This document shows, piece by piece, positions 17,632 through 26,814 of a DNA stretch of 64,000 bases (positions within the stretch are counted from its first letter, which is position 1; every line of letters begins with the position of its first letter). The notes below the pieces were generated by a model that saw only the letters and a list, made by a program, of their open reading frames with translations, did not search any database and had not been told where the DNA came from. Source of the stretch: Halobellus limi (GTDB taxonomy: Archaea; Halobacteriota; Halobacteria; Halobacteriales; Haloferacaceae); assembly GCF_004799685.1 (NCBI RefSeq), contig NZ_CP031311.1, positions 1,922,001 to 1,986,000 of the forward strand, given 5' to 3'. The position numbers and the translations under genes are program-made.

Positions 17632-18684
17632 TCAGTCGTCGTCGGAGGCGGCTTCCGCGGCCGCGCCGGACTCCTTCTCCTCGGCGAGCCGCGAGGCGAC
17701 GTCGGTGATCAGGTCCTCCTGCCCGCCGACGACCTCCATCTCGCCGAGTTCGACCAGGATCTCGCGGGGGTCGATGTCGTACTTCTCGCCGGCGCGCCGG
17801 GTGTGCCGGAGGAACGAGGAGTAGACGCCGGCGTAGCCGAGCATCAGCGAGTCGTTGTCGAGTTCGGGCATCTCGTCGTCGTCGATCATCGGCACGAGGA
17901 CGTCCTCGGCGGCGTCCATCACGCCGAAGAAGTCGGGGTTGATGTCGTAGCCGGCCTTCTCTAAGACGCCGACGAGCACCTCGATCTGCGCGTTGCCCGA
18001 CCCGGCACCGAGGCCGCGGAGGCAGCCGTCGGTCGTCACCGCGCCCTCTTCGAGCGCGGCGAGCGTGTTGCCGATGCCGAGACCGAGGTTGTTGTGCGCG
18101 TGAAAGCCCACGTCGATCGAGAGCTCGTCGACGAGCGGGCGGATTCGGTCGCGGACGTCGTTCGGCAGCAGCGCGCCCGCGGAGTCCATCAGGTAGACGG
18201 CGTCGGCGCCGTACTCCTCCATCAGTTTCGCCTCCTTCAGAATCCGCTCGGGCTCGGCCATGTGCGAGAGCATCAGCAGGCCGTTCGCCTCCAGACCGCG
18301 GTCTTTCACCTTCTCGAAGTGGTCCTCGGAGATGTCCGCCTCGGTGACGTGCGTCGCGATCCGGCAGATGTCCGCCCCGCGGTCGATGGCCATGTCCAGT
18401 TCCTCGACCGTGCCGATGCCCGGGAGCAGGAGTACCGAGAGCTCCGTGTCCGTGAGTTCGGGGACGACGGCGTCGAGGTACTCCTCGGTCGTGGCCGCGG
18501 AGAAGCCGTAGTTGATCGACGAGCCGCCCATCCCGTCGCCGTGGGAGACCTCGACGACGTCCATCTCCGCGGCGTCGAGCGCGGCCGCGACGTCGGCCAT
18601 CTCCGCGGGCGTGAACTGGTGGTCGACGGCGTGCATCCCGTCGCGGAGCGTCATGTCGACCAGCCGGACGTCCGCGTCAGTCAT
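17632..18684 (-). CDS. dmpG: 4-hydroxy-2-oxovalerate aldolase
   Basis: A 350-residue HMG-CoA lyase-like TIM-barrel aldolase. The opening motif VDMTLRDGMHAV supplies R14, D15 and H18, and GFHAHNN supplies the metal ligands H195 and H197. It splits 4-hydroxy-2-oxovalerate into pyruvate and acetaldehyde. In this family it forms a channelling complex with the acylating acetaldehyde dehydrogenase. That gene lies immediately upstream and overlaps by eight bases (ATGACTGA), which supports the complex. I prefer the ATG at 18684 over a GTG at 18693. The acidic, Ala/Glu-rich C-terminal tail is a halophilic feature. Confidence 0.96.
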   Translation of the reverse strand: MTDADVRLVDMTLRDGMHAVDHQFTPAEMADVAAALDAAEMDVVEVSHGDGMGGSSINYGFSAATTEEYLDAVVPELTDTELSVLLLPGIGTVEELDMAIDRGADICRIATHVTEADISEDHFEKVKDRGLEANGLLMLSHMAEPERILKEAKLMEEYGADAVYLMDSAGALLPNDVRDRIRPLVDELSIDVGFHAHNNLGLGIGNTLAALEEGAVTTDGCLRGLGAGSGNAQIEVLVGVLEKAGYDINPDFFGVMDAAEDVLVPMIDDDEMPELDNDSLMLGYAGVYSSFLRHTRRAGEKYDIDPREILVELGEMEVVGGQEDLITDVASRLAEEKESGAAAEAASDDD

Positions 18685-19621
18685 CGCTGACACCCCCGAT
18701 GGCGTCGGCGTCGACCGCGTGCTGTGCCACCCGTTCGGCCGCTCCGAGTGCTGCGCTTGTCATAATGTCTAGGTTGCCCGCGTACGGCGGGAGGTGCTGG
18801 CCCTCCCCCTCGACTTCGAGCATCGTCGTGAGGATGATCTTGTCTTCGAGGTCGAACGCGACCTCGTCTTGGTCCTTCACGGTCGGTTCGAGCGTGACGT
18901 CGTAGCCGGGGACGTACTCGCGAACCTCCGATTCGATCCGCGAGACGGAGTCTTTGACCTCGTCGACGTCCGTCTCCTCGTGGACCATCGTGTAGACGGT
19001 GTTCCGCATCATAATCGGCGGCTCCGCCGGGTTCAGCGTGATGATCGCCTTCCCCTCGTCGGCGCCGCCGACCTCCTCGAGGCCGGCCGCCGTCGTCTGC
19101 GTGAACTTGTCGATGTTCTGTCTGGTCCCCGGACCGGCGCTCTTCGAGGCGATGTGCGAGAGCATCTCCGCGTATTCGACGTCCGCGACGCGGTCGACCG
19201 CGTGGACGAGCGGGATCGTCGCCTGCCCGCCGCAGGTGACCATATTGATGTTCTCGTGGCCGCTCTCGACGACGTCGTCGACGTTGACGACCGGGACGGT
19301 GTAGGGGCCGATCGCCGCCGGCGTGAGGTCGACCGCGAAAATGCCGAGGTCCTCGTAGACCGGCGCGTGCTGTTCGTGGATGCCCGCGCTGGTGGCCTCG
19401 AAGACGACGTCGATCTCGTCGGCGTACTCCTTCACGCTGTCGATGCCGTCGGTGCCGACGCCGACTCCCTCGTCGACGGCGGCCTGGAGCCCCTCGCTCT
19501 CCTCAACCGGGAAGATGCCGATCATCCGCCGGAGGTCGATCTCCTCCCCCCTGTCGAGTATCTTGTACATCAGGTCGGTTCCGATGTTACCCGGACCGAC
19601 GATCGCCGCATCTAACGACAT
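18677..19621 (-). CDS. Acetaldehyde dehydrogenase (acetylating), DmpF/MhpF type
   Basis: A 314-residue NAD-dependent enzyme with an N-terminal Rossmann motif GPGNIG at 9-14. The catalytic cysteine is Cys130 in NMVTCGGQATIPLVHA. It converts acetaldehyde and CoA to acetyl-CoA. The aldolase gene follows with an eight-base overlap, matching the known bifunctional aldolase-dehydrogenase complex. A TATA-like GTTATTAGTA lies 23-32 bases upstream on its strand (19644-19653). Length and motifs are normal for the family. Confidence 0.96.
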   Translation of the reverse strand: MSLDAAIVGPGNIGTDLMYKILDRGEEIDLRRMIGIFPVEESEGLQAAVDEGVGVGTDGIDSVKEYADEIDVVFEATSAGIHEQHAPVYEDLGIFAVDLTPAAIGPYTVPVVNVDDVVESGHENINMVTCGGQATIPLVHAVDRVADVEYAEMLSHIASKSAGPGTRQNIDKFTQTTAAGLEEVGGADEGKAIITLNPAEPPIMMRNTVYTMVHEETDVDEVKDSVSRIESEVREYVPGYDVTLEPTVKDQDEVAFDLEDKIILTTMLEVEGEGQHLPPYAGNLDIMTSAALGAAERVAQHAVDADAIGGVSDD

Positions 19622-19643
19622 ACGTTCGGGTACGAATCTATCG

Positions 19644-19653
19644 TACTAATAAC
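19644..19653 (-). promoter_or_regulatory. TATA box for the acetaldehyde dehydrogenase-aldolase operon
   Basis: Read on the minus strand, GTTATTAGTA ends 22 bases before the ATG at 19621. This fits a leaderless promoter for the two-gene operon. Confidence 0.5.
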
Positions 19654-19783
19654 TTCGCTTGGCGCCGGTGGGACGCACCGGGTTCCGGCGGCTGACGGAA
19701 CCGAAAGACGGGGGAGCGAAGTCGGAACCGACGATCCCGGCGAGGTCGGACGACAGCCGCGGGGAGTCGTCGGGCCGCCCCGC

Positions 19784-21268
19784 TCAGAAGAGGTACTCCC
19801 GGGGCTCGCGCTGGACCGACGTCCACTTCGTCTCGGTGAACTCGTCGATGATCCACTCGCCGTTGTAGCGGCCGAGACCGGACTCCTTCACGCCGCCGAA
19901 CGGCACGTGCGGCTCGACGTTGACCGGCTGGTCGTTGACGTGCATCATCCCGACGTCGATCTGATCGGCGACGTCGCGGGCGTGCCCGCGGTCCGCGGAG
20001 TGAACCGATCCGGCGAGGCCGTACTCGGTGGCGTTCGCGAGTTCGATCGCCTCCTCGTCGTCCCCGAACGGGATGATCGGCGCGACGGGGCCGAAGTGCT
20101 CGTTGCACGCCGCGGCCATGTCGTTCGTGACGTCGGTGATGACCGTCGGTTCGACGAACAGGCCGTCGGAGCCGCCGCCGGTGAGGAGCGTGCCGCCCTC
20201 CTCGACGGTGCGCTCGATGTAGTCGAGCATCTCGTCGCGCTGGGACTCGTTGATGATCGGCCCGATCACGACGTCGTCGTCGGTGGGGTCGCCGATCTTC
20301 AGCTCCGAGGCGCGCTCGGCCAGCCGTTCGGCGTACTCGTCGTACAGCGACTCGTGGACGAGGTGGCGGTTGATCGAGATGCAGACCTGTCCCTGGTTCC
20401 AGAACGATCCGAAGACGCCGGCGTCGACGGCCTGATCGAGGTCCGCGTCTTCGAGGACGACGTGGGGGTTGTTGCCGCCGAGTTCCAGGGCGGGGAACGC
20501 GAAGTGCTCGATCGCGTTCTCGCCGACGAGCCGTCCCGCGCCGGTCGACCCGGTGAACGCGACGACGTCGCAGTCGGGGTGTGCCGCCGTGCGGTCGCCC
20601 GCGACGGAGCCACGTCCGGGGACGACGTTGAGCACGCCGTCGGGCAGGCCGGCCTTCTCGAAGAGCCGGGCCAGGAGGAGGCCGCCGGAGATGGTCGACT
20701 CCTGGGCGGGCTTGAGCACGACGCTGTTGCCGAGCGCGATGGCGGGCGCGACCGCGCGGATCGAGAGCTTCATCGGGACGTTCCACGGCGAGATCACGCC
20801 GACGACGCCGACGGGCTCCTTCCGGATGATGTTCTCCTTGCCGGGGATCTTCGACTGGTTGTGGCCGCCGGAGGAGCGGAACGCGAAGGACGCGGCGTCG
20901 TGGACGAACGTCACGGTCCCGCCGTGTTCGATGTCCTGGCGGGGCTTGGCGGCCCCGGTCTCGACGGCGAGGATCTCTCGGATCTCTTCCTCGTACTCGT
21001 CGATCAGATCGGCCGTTCGGCGGACGACCGCGGCGCGCTCGTCGGGTGTGGTTTCCTTCCACTCCTGCTGTGCGCGCGTGGCCGCCTCGAACGCGCGGTC
21101 GACGTCGGCCTCCGTCGCCGCCGGTACCTCGGTGATCGACTCCTGCGTCGTCGGGTTGCGGACGTCGATCCGGTCTCGCCCCTCGGGCGTCTCCCACTCG
21201 CCGTCGATGTAGAGCCCGCCCCAGGGGGCGTCGATCGAGATCTCCTGATCGCGTTCGGCTTCTTGCAT
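19784..21268 (-). CDS. NAD(P)-dependent aldehyde dehydrogenase
   Basis: A 494-residue aldehyde dehydrogenase. It has N163 in PWNVP, the catalytic base E262 in LELGGNN and the nucleophile Cys296 in NQGQVCISINRH. The C-terminal segment PVNVEPHVPFGGVKESGLGR resembles benzaldehyde/vanillin dehydrogenases. In this cluster it is either the 2-hydroxymuconic semialdehyde dehydrogenase that starts the 4-oxalocrotonate branch or a benzaldehyde-type dehydrogenase for side-chain removal. The sequence alone does not decide. It is divergent from the DmpH-like gene. Confidence 0.94.
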   Translation of the reverse strand: MQEAERDQEISIDAPWGGLYIDGEWETPEGRDRIDVRNPTTQESITEVPAATEADVDRAFEAATRAQQEWKETTPDERAAVVRRTADLIDEYEEEIREILAVETGAAKPRQDIEHGGTVTFVHDAASFAFRSSGGHNQSKIPGKENIIRKEPVGVVGVISPWNVPMKLSIRAVAPAIALGNSVVLKPAQESTISGGLLLARLFEKAGLPDGVLNVVPGRGSVAGDRTAAHPDCDVVAFTGSTGAGRLVGENAIEHFAFPALELGGNNPHVVLEDADLDQAVDAGVFGSFWNQGQVCISINRHLVHESLYDEYAERLAERASELKIGDPTDDDVVIGPIINESQRDEMLDYIERTVEEGGTLLTGGGSDGLFVEPTVITDVTNDMAAACNEHFGPVAPIIPFGDDEEAIELANATEYGLAGSVHSADRGHARDVADQIDVGMMHVNDQPVNVEPHVPFGGVKESGLGRYNGEWIIDEFTETKWTSVQREPREYLF

Positions 21269-21402
21269 ACGTCCGATCCAACGGTCGCCACGAGTAAAAT
21301 GATGTCGACCCCGGAACCGGTTGATGATTTAAAATGAACGTGTTCGGGTAACCGAATACCATTACGCGACGGGTGTCCCTCCGACCGAAAGTCCGGCTGT
21401 CG

Positions 21403-21412
21403 AAAGTATAAT
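21403..21412 (+). promoter_or_regulatory. TATA box for the DmpH-like gene
   Basis: AAAGTATAAT ends 27 bases before the ATG at 21440, typical spacing for a leaderless start. Confidence 0.5.
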
Positions 21413-21439
21413 GAGCGCACCGGCGAACCGTAGGAGTGT

Positions 21440-22225
21440 ATGCCACTCAGCCAGGACGAGGTCGACGACCTCGCGACGAAACTCTACGAGGCCTACGACG
21501 AGAAGGAGCCGATCGCGCCGCTGACCGACGACGTCGAGTTCTCCACCGAGGACGCCTACCGCATCCAGTTCGAGGTGTTCGACCGACTCAGCGCGGGCGG
21601 CCGCGACGACGTCGTCGGCCACAAACTCGGCCTCGTCAGCGAGGCGAAACAGGAGCAACTGGGGATTCCGGAGCCGATCTTCGGGTACGTCGCCCACGAG
21701 ACGGTGCTGGAGAACGAGCCGATTCCGACCGAGGAGATGATCGCCCCGCGGATCGAGGCCGAGATCGGGTTCGTCCTCGACGAAGACCTCACGGCCCCGG
21801 TCTCGACGATGGACGTCCTCACGGCGACGCGGGCGGTCGTCCCCGTCGTCGAGATCCTCGAGAGCCGATACCAGGGCTGGGCGATCCCCTCCGCGCAGGA
21901 CGTCATCGCGGATCTCACCTCCGCCGGCAAGGTCGTCGTCGGCGAGCAGTACCGCGACGTGACGGACGTCGACCTGAAGATGGAGAGCGTCGCCGTCTCG
22001 GTGAACGGCGACGTCGAGGCCACCGGCATCGGCGGCGACATTATGGGCAATCCCGCCCGACCCGTCGCCTGGCTCGCGGACCGACTGGCCGACGTCGACG
22101 ACGGTCTCCGCGAGGGCGAACTCGTGATGAGCGGCGGGATCTCCGCCGCGATCGACATCGAACCCGGCGACGTCTACACCGTCGAGTTCGCGAACCTCGG
22201 CTCGATGGAAATCCGCGCCGAGTAA
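21440..22225 (+). CDS. 4-oxalocrotonate decarboxylase-like protein (DmpH/hydratase family)
   Basis: A 261-residue paralogue of the hydratase at 16226-17008. It has GHKLGLVSEAKQEQLGIPEP, a metal-site segment PRIEAEIGFVLDED, and ESRYQGW followed by DVIADLTSAGKVVVG. The combination of AKQEQ, PIFG and SRYxxW resembles DmpH/XylI decarboxylases more than DmpE hydratases. I therefore assign decarboxylation of 2-oxohex-3-enedioate to 2-hydroxypentadienoate. DmpE and DmpH work as a complex in known bacteria, so a pair is expected. A swap of the two assignments remains possible. Confidence 0.85.
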   Translation: MPLSQDEVDDLATKLYEAYDEKEPIAPLTDDVEFSTEDAYRIQFEVFDRLSAGGRDDVVGHKLGLVSEAKQEQLGIPEPIFGYVAHETVLENEPIPTEEMIAPRIEAEIGFVLDEDLTAPVSTMDVLTATRAVVPVVEILESRYQGWAIPSAQDVIADLTSAGKVVVGEQYRDVTDVDLKMESVAVSVNGDVEATGIGGDIMGNPARPVAWLADRLADVDDGLREGELVMSGGISAAIDIEPGDVYTVEFANLGSMEIRAE

Positions 22226-22432
22226 CGAATCGGAACGCGTTCTCTATCTGAAAATTTCGGTCTCCCCGGGCGGAACCGACGTGAGGAGGCCGTTCAACCT
22301 TGATAATTCGCGTCCCGCCGAAAACAGATAACATATGTACGCCTGTTTTCTACAGAAACGCGACGTCTGGAGACGACGCCGGTTAGACGGCAGAGTTTTG
22401 ATCTCGAAAACGGAATTCGTGAAACGCGACCT

Positions 22433-23410
22433 CTACGAGATCAGGTCGTAGAGATTGTCTGCGAAGATGTCCTCGCGCGTGTCGTCGTCGACGTCCATCC
22501 GGTCGACGGCGTCGATGGTGTATTCGACCGTTTGGCGACCGCGCTCGGGACTGAAGGGGTAGTCGGTCCCGAAGACGACGTTGCCGGCGTCGAAGAAGGA
22601 CTCCGCACATTCGAGCGCCGGCGTCGACCCCGAGACCGCCGTGTCCGCGTTGAACTTCTTGAAGTACTCCTCGGCGGGCCTCGACAGTTCGGCGGCGTGC
22701 TCGTGGTACCCCTGGTAGTTCTCGGGGTAGGCCATCCGCTGCTGGTAGAACATCTCGATCCGGCGGCCGTAGAACGGGACCATCCCGCCGCCGTGGTGGG
22801 AGACGATCTGGAGGTCGGGGTACTCCTCCATCACGCCGCCGAAGACCAGCCGCGAGAGGGCGAGCGTCGTGTCGAACGGCCACCCGAAGAGCCGGTGTTC
22901 CATGTACTCGGAGGCCCAGTCGTACCACTCCCAGAGCTGGGGGTGCATCCAAAGCGGCGTGTCGGTCGCCTCCGCGCGCTCGAAGAGCGGCCAGAAGCGA
23001 TCGTCGTCGAGTGGCCTCCCGTCGACGTTCGAGAAGATCTGGACGCCGGCCATGTCCAGGTCGTCGACGCAGCGGTCGAACTCCGCGAGGAACTCCTCGC
23101 TCACCGTCGGAATCGTTCCGACGGGGATGAAATCGTCGGGGTGCTCGTCGGCGAGCCGTCGGATCTCGTCGTTGGCTAACCGCGTGATGTCCAGCGCGAG
23201 GTCGTGGTCCATCCCCTGGAACATCGTCGGCAGCGCGAGCGTGATGACCTGTTTGTCGACGCCGTAGTCGGCCATGTCCTGTTTCCGCTGGTCGTGGTCC
23301 CAGAGGAATTCCGGGCGACCCGAGAGCCCCTGGAAGCCGAACTTGTCCGTGAGGTCCTCGAAGAACCGCTCGGTCAGTACGTGCGTGTAGCCGTCGACGA
23401 TTTCCGGCAT
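22433..23410 (-). CDS. Amidohydrolase-family decarboxylase (ACMSD / gamma-resorcylate decarboxylase-like)
   Basis: A 325-residue amidohydrolase-2 TIM barrel. Expected metal ligands are visible in the middle and end: the His of LWMHPQLW, the His pair in IVSHHGGG and the Asp of FGTDYPF. The first motif, however, reads VDGYTHVL, with Tyr8 where ACMSD has His and gamma-resorcylate decarboxylase has Glu. Members decarboxylate or hydrolyse aromatic acids and muconate semialdehydes. It may remove a carboxyl group before or just after ring cleavage. The gene is convergent with the DmpH-like gene. Confidence 0.88.
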   Translation of the reverse strand: MPEIVDGYTHVLTERFFEDLTDKFGFQGLSGRPEFLWDHDQRKQDMADYGVDKQVITLALPTMFQGMDHDLALDITRLANDEIRRLADEHPDDFIPVGTIPTVSEEFLAEFDRCVDDLDMAGVQIFSNVDGRPLDDDRFWPLFERAEATDTPLWMHPQLWEWYDWASEYMEHRLFGWPFDTTLALSRLVFGGVMEEYPDLQIVSHHGGGMVPFYGRRIEMFYQQRMAYPENYQGYHEHAAELSRPAEEYFKKFNADTAVSGSTPALECAESFFDAGNVVFGTDYPFSPERGRQTVEYTIDAVDRMDVDDDTREDIFADNLYDLIS

Positions 23411-23485
23411 ATACGGGTACTACGCGCGAACGGGGTGATAATTGTTCTCACTGCGTTTCGTCCTCACCGGATTCGCGGTCGCGTT

Positions 23486-24253
23486 TCACTGCCTGGCGTA
23501 CTTGATGTCGAGAGCGAGTTCGTGAGCGGTGCTCTCCACTTCCGCGGTGATGTCGTCGTCGAACCCGGCGTTCCCGAGCCGCTTCGTGGGCGCGGAGATG
23601 CTGATCGCCCCGAGGACGTCGCCGCCGAGTTTGACCGGCGCGCCGATGCAGGTGAGCCCCTCGGTTCGTTCCTCGTCGTCGGTCGCATACCCCCGTTCGC
23701 GGATCGTCTCCAGCTCCTCGAACAGTTCCTCGCGGTCGGTGATCGTGTTCTCCGTCGCCTCCGGTAGCCCCCACTCGTCGACGATGGCGTCGACCCGGTC
23801 GCGGGGGAGCGAAGCGAGGATGGCCTTCCCGATTCCGATGTTGTGCAGTCGGAGCCGATACCCCACGTGGGTGTCGAGGTGGACGGCGTAACTCCCCCGG
23901 GACTGGTACAGATAGACGGCCCGCCCCCCCTCCTCGGTCGCGAGGTTCGCGAGCATCCCGGTGTCGCTCGCCAGTTGATCGATCTTCGAACGGCCGTACT
24001 GATACAGCGGCGACCGACTTCGAACGTGCCCTCCGAGAGAGAGAAACTTCAGGCTGAGAGTGTACTCGTCGCCGTCTTTCGTGACGTACCCGTGTTCCCG
24101 AAGCGTGCTGAGATGGTTGTGGATCCCGCTCTTGCTCATCTCCAGGCGGTCTTCGAGTTCGCTGAGTCGAAACCCGTCGTCGGTGTCGAGCGTCTCGATC
24201 AGCCTCAGTGTCTTTTCACTCGTTCGGACGGGGTGGTTCGCCTTTTTGTTCAT
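23486..24253 (-). CDS. IclR family transcriptional regulator
   Basis: A 255-residue regulator with an N-terminal winged helix (about residues 8-65, including LSELEDRLEMSKSGIHNHL). The C-terminal IclR effector domain contains TCIGAPV and GAISISAP. IclR proteins bind small organic acids and control aromatic or acetate catabolism, so it probably senses an intermediate of the adjacent pathway. I prefer the ATG at 24253 (MNKKAN) over one at 24280. It ends the catabolic region. A run of seven G/C bases at 23914-23920 inside this gene is intact. Confidence 0.92.
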   Translation of the reverse strand: MNKKANHPVRTSEKTLRLIETLDTDDGFRLSELEDRLEMSKSGIHNHLSTLREHGYVTKDGDEYTLSLKFLSLGGHVRSRSPLYQYGRSKIDQLASDTGMLANLATEEGGRAVYLYQSRGSYAVHLDTHVGYRLRLHNIGIGKAILASLPRDRVDAIVDEWGLPEATENTITDREELFEELETIRERGYATDDEERTEGLTCIGAPVKLGGDVLGAISISAPTKRLGNAGFDDDITAEVESTAHELALDIKYARQ

Positions 24254-24550
24254 ACGTACTCGATGCGCACGGAGACACATACATTTTCGGTGTGAAAACT
24301 CTGCACTCTTTCGATGCCGATATAATTAACAACAATAGTAGTAAAGTTAATTAATTATCGGATAATATTCTTATATAGGGATAAATAAGTGGTTTGAGCG
24401 GATTTATTCTGACTACAGTAAGTATACTAATTGTTGTTACGTTTATTCACTGCGTCCCCCGACACCTAGGGACCGCTATCGAATCGGCACCCGGACGAAG
24501 GCGGTTACAATACAGTAGTTCTTAAATTCCCCCCGGCTGAAATTCCGGTT
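24254..24550. promoter_or_regulatory. AT-rich divergent promoter region between iclR and glutamate dehydrogenase genes
   Basis: The 297 bases between these divergent genes are strikingly AT-rich from 24310 to 24450. They contain an imperfect inverted repeat, ATTAACAACAATAGTA near 24324 and TACTAATTGTTGTTAC near 24424. A TATA-like GTTCTTAAATT (24518-24527) serves the plus-strand gene. No coding frame is evident. The repeats could be IclR or Lrp-type sites. Confidence 0.5.
24518..24527 (+). promoter_or_regulatory. TATA box for glutamate dehydrogenase gene
   Basis: GTTCTTAAATT lies 23 bases before the ATG at 24551, a leaderless arrangement. Confidence 0.5.
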
Positions 24551-25800
24551 ATGTCCGACCCGAACCCATTTGAGAGTCTTCAAGAGCAGGTCGACGACGC
24601 TGCGGCCTATCTCGATATCGACGAGGACGTTCTCACGCGACTGAAGCACCCGGAACGCGTTCTCGAAGTGAATCTCACGGTCGAACTGGACGACGGGTCC
24701 CACCGTCGATTCAAGGGGTTCCGTTCACAGTTCAACGGCGATCGGGGACCGTACAAGGGCGGAATCCGGTATCACCCGGACGTCTCTCGCGACGAAGTCA
24801 AAGCGCTTTCGGGGTGGATGGCTTACAAGTGTGCGATCGTGGGGATCCCGTTCGGCGGGGGCAAGGGCGGCATCGTCGTCGATCCCGACGACTACTCGGA
24901 GTCGGAACTCGAACGGCTGACGCGGGCCTTCGCGACCGAGCTTCGCCCGCTGGTCGGCCCGGACCGTGACATCCCCGCCCCCGACGTGAACACCGGACAG
25001 CGGGAGATGAACTGGTTCAAAGACACCTACGAGACGCTGGAGCGGACGACGGCCCCGGGCGTGATCACCGGCAAGGCCATCAGTTCCGGCGGGAGCGCGG
25101 GCCGCGTCGAGGCCACCGGTCGGTCGACGATGCTCGCGGCCCGCGAGGCGTTCGACTACCTCGATCGGGACGTCGCGGACGCGACGGTCGCGGTCCAGGG
25201 GTACGGCAACGCGGGCTCGATCGCCGCGCGGTTGATCGAGGACCTCGGGGCGACCGTCGTCGCCGTCTCCGACTCGTCGGGGGGATCTACGATCCCGACG
25301 GGCTGGACGCCCGCGCGGTGAAGTCGTTCAAGAACGAGACCGGAACCGTCACCGGGTACGAGGACGCCGAGGAACTGACCAACGAGGAGCTTCTCACGCT
25401 CGACGTCGACCTCCTCGTCCCGGCGGCGCTCGAGAACGCCATCGACGGCGACCTGGCCGAGGACGTCTCCGCCGACGTGATCGTCGAGGCGGCCAACGGG
25501 CCGCTGACGCCGCGCGCCGACGACGTCCTCACCGAGCGCGACGTCCACGTCGTGCCGGATATCCTCGCCAACGCCGGCGGCGTCACCGTCTCGTACTTCG
25601 AGTGGGTCCAGAACCGCCAGCGCTTCGCCTGGACCGAAGAGCGCGTGAACGACGAGCTCGAAGCCGTGATCACCGACGCCTTCGACGACCTGGTCGCCGC
25701 CTACGAGGAGAACGGCCTCCCGAACTTACGGACGGCGGCGTACGTCGTCGCGACCCGTCGGATCGCCGACTCCTACCTCGAAAGCGGCAACTGGCCGTAG
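24551..25800 (+). pseudogene. Glu/Leu/Phe/Val dehydrogenase (glutamate dehydrogenase), frameshifted
   Basis: The two halves together encode a normal glutamate dehydrogenase of about 416 residues. The dimerisation domain has the glutamate-binding region [10 protein letters not shown], and the Rossmann domain starts [11 protein letters not shown]. The reading frame breaks at a run of six G at 25279-25284. One more G would restore [11 protein letters not shown] and join the upstream frame (to 25321) to the downstream frame (from 25318 back). The rest of the gene shows no decay, which argues for a sequencing error, a very recent mutation or slippage rather than an old pseudogene. The enzyme interconverts glutamate and 2-oxoglutarate. 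Confidence 0.93.
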
Positions 25801-25893
25801 TCTAGGGCGCGGTCTGCGAGCCCCCGATCGAGGCGACGCGCACCCGTCGTCGACCCGAGCGATTCAAGTCGGTTCCGGGCGGGGTTGCATACA

Positions 25894-26814
25894 ATGCGTC
25901 AGGACCACCTCATCTCCGCGACGCAACTGTCGCGGCCCGACATCGAGGCGGTGCTCGACCGCGCGGCGGAGATCGACGCCGACCCGAGCGCCCTCCAGGG
26001 GCGACACGACGGTGCGATCCTCGGCCTCTGCTTCTTCGAGCCGAGCACCCGAACGCGGATGAGTTTCGACACCGCGATGAAACGACTGGGCGGCCGCACG
26101 ATCGATATGGGATCGGTCGAGTCCTCGTCGGTGAAGAAGGGCGAGACGCTGGCGGACACGATGCGCGTCCTCGAGGGCTACGCCGACGCGCTCGTCCTCA
26201 GACACCCCTCCGAGGGCTCGGCGAAGATGGCCACGGAGTTCGTCGACGTCCCGCTTGTCAACGCCGGCGACGGCGCGGGCCAGCACCCAACGCAGACGCT
26301 GCTGGATCTCTACACGATGCGGCAGAACGCCGGCCTCGACGACGTCACGGTCGGGATCATGGGCGATTTGAAATACGGGCGCACGGTGCACTCGCTGGCC
26401 GCCGCGCTGACGAACTTCGATACCCGCCAGCACTTCATCAGCCCCGAGAGCCTCAGGCTGCCGCGGAGCGTCCGCTACGACCTCCACGAGTCGGGCGCGC
26501 AGGTGCGAGAACACACCGCGCTGGAGGAGGTGCTCTCGGAACTGGACATCCTCTACGTCACCCGCATCCAGCGGGAGCGCTTCCCCGACGAGAACGAGTA
26601 CCTGAAGGTCGCGGGGGAGTACCAGATCGACGCCGCGGATCTGGAGGCCGCGAAGGACTCGCTGACGGTGATGCACCCGCTGCCCCGCGTCGACGAGATC
26701 GCGCCGGACGTCGATCAGACCGAGTACGCGACGTACTTCGAGCAGGCCCACAACGGCGTCCCCGTTCGGATGGCGCTTCTCGATATGTTGCTTTCGGAGG
26801 AGGGTGACCGATGA
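25894..26814 (+). CDS. pyrB: Aspartate carbamoyltransferase catalytic subunit
   Basis: A 306-residue catalytic subunit that joins carbamoyl phosphate and aspartate in pyrimidine synthesis. The carbamoyl-phosphate loop STRTR is at 51-55, the HPTQ motif at 131-134 and the aspartate-site segment [10 protein letters not shown] near the end. The ATG at 25894 is preferred to a TTG at 25885. The gene overlaps pyrI by four bases (ATGA), so the two are co-translated, as expected for the holoenzyme. Confidence 0.97.
   Translation: MRQDHLISATQLSRPDIEAVLDRAAEIDADPSALQGRHDGAILGLCFFEPSTRTRMSFDTAMKRLGGRTIDMGSVESSSVKKGETLADTMRVLEGYADALVLRHPSEGSAKMATEFVDVPLVNAGDGAGQHPTQTLLDLYTMRQNAGLDDVTVGIMGDLKYGRTVHSLAAALTNFDTRQHFISPESLRLPRSVRYDLHESGAQVREHTALEEVLSELDILYVTRIQRERFPDENEYLKVAGEYQIDAADLEAAKDSLTVMHPLPRVDEIAPDVDQTEYATYFEQAHNGVPVRMALLDMLLSEEGDR

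Noticed and set aside
19907-21337. 476-codon plus-strand frame opposite the aldehyde dehydrogenase
   Set aside because: It is an antisense shadow; the minus strand has all catalytic residues.
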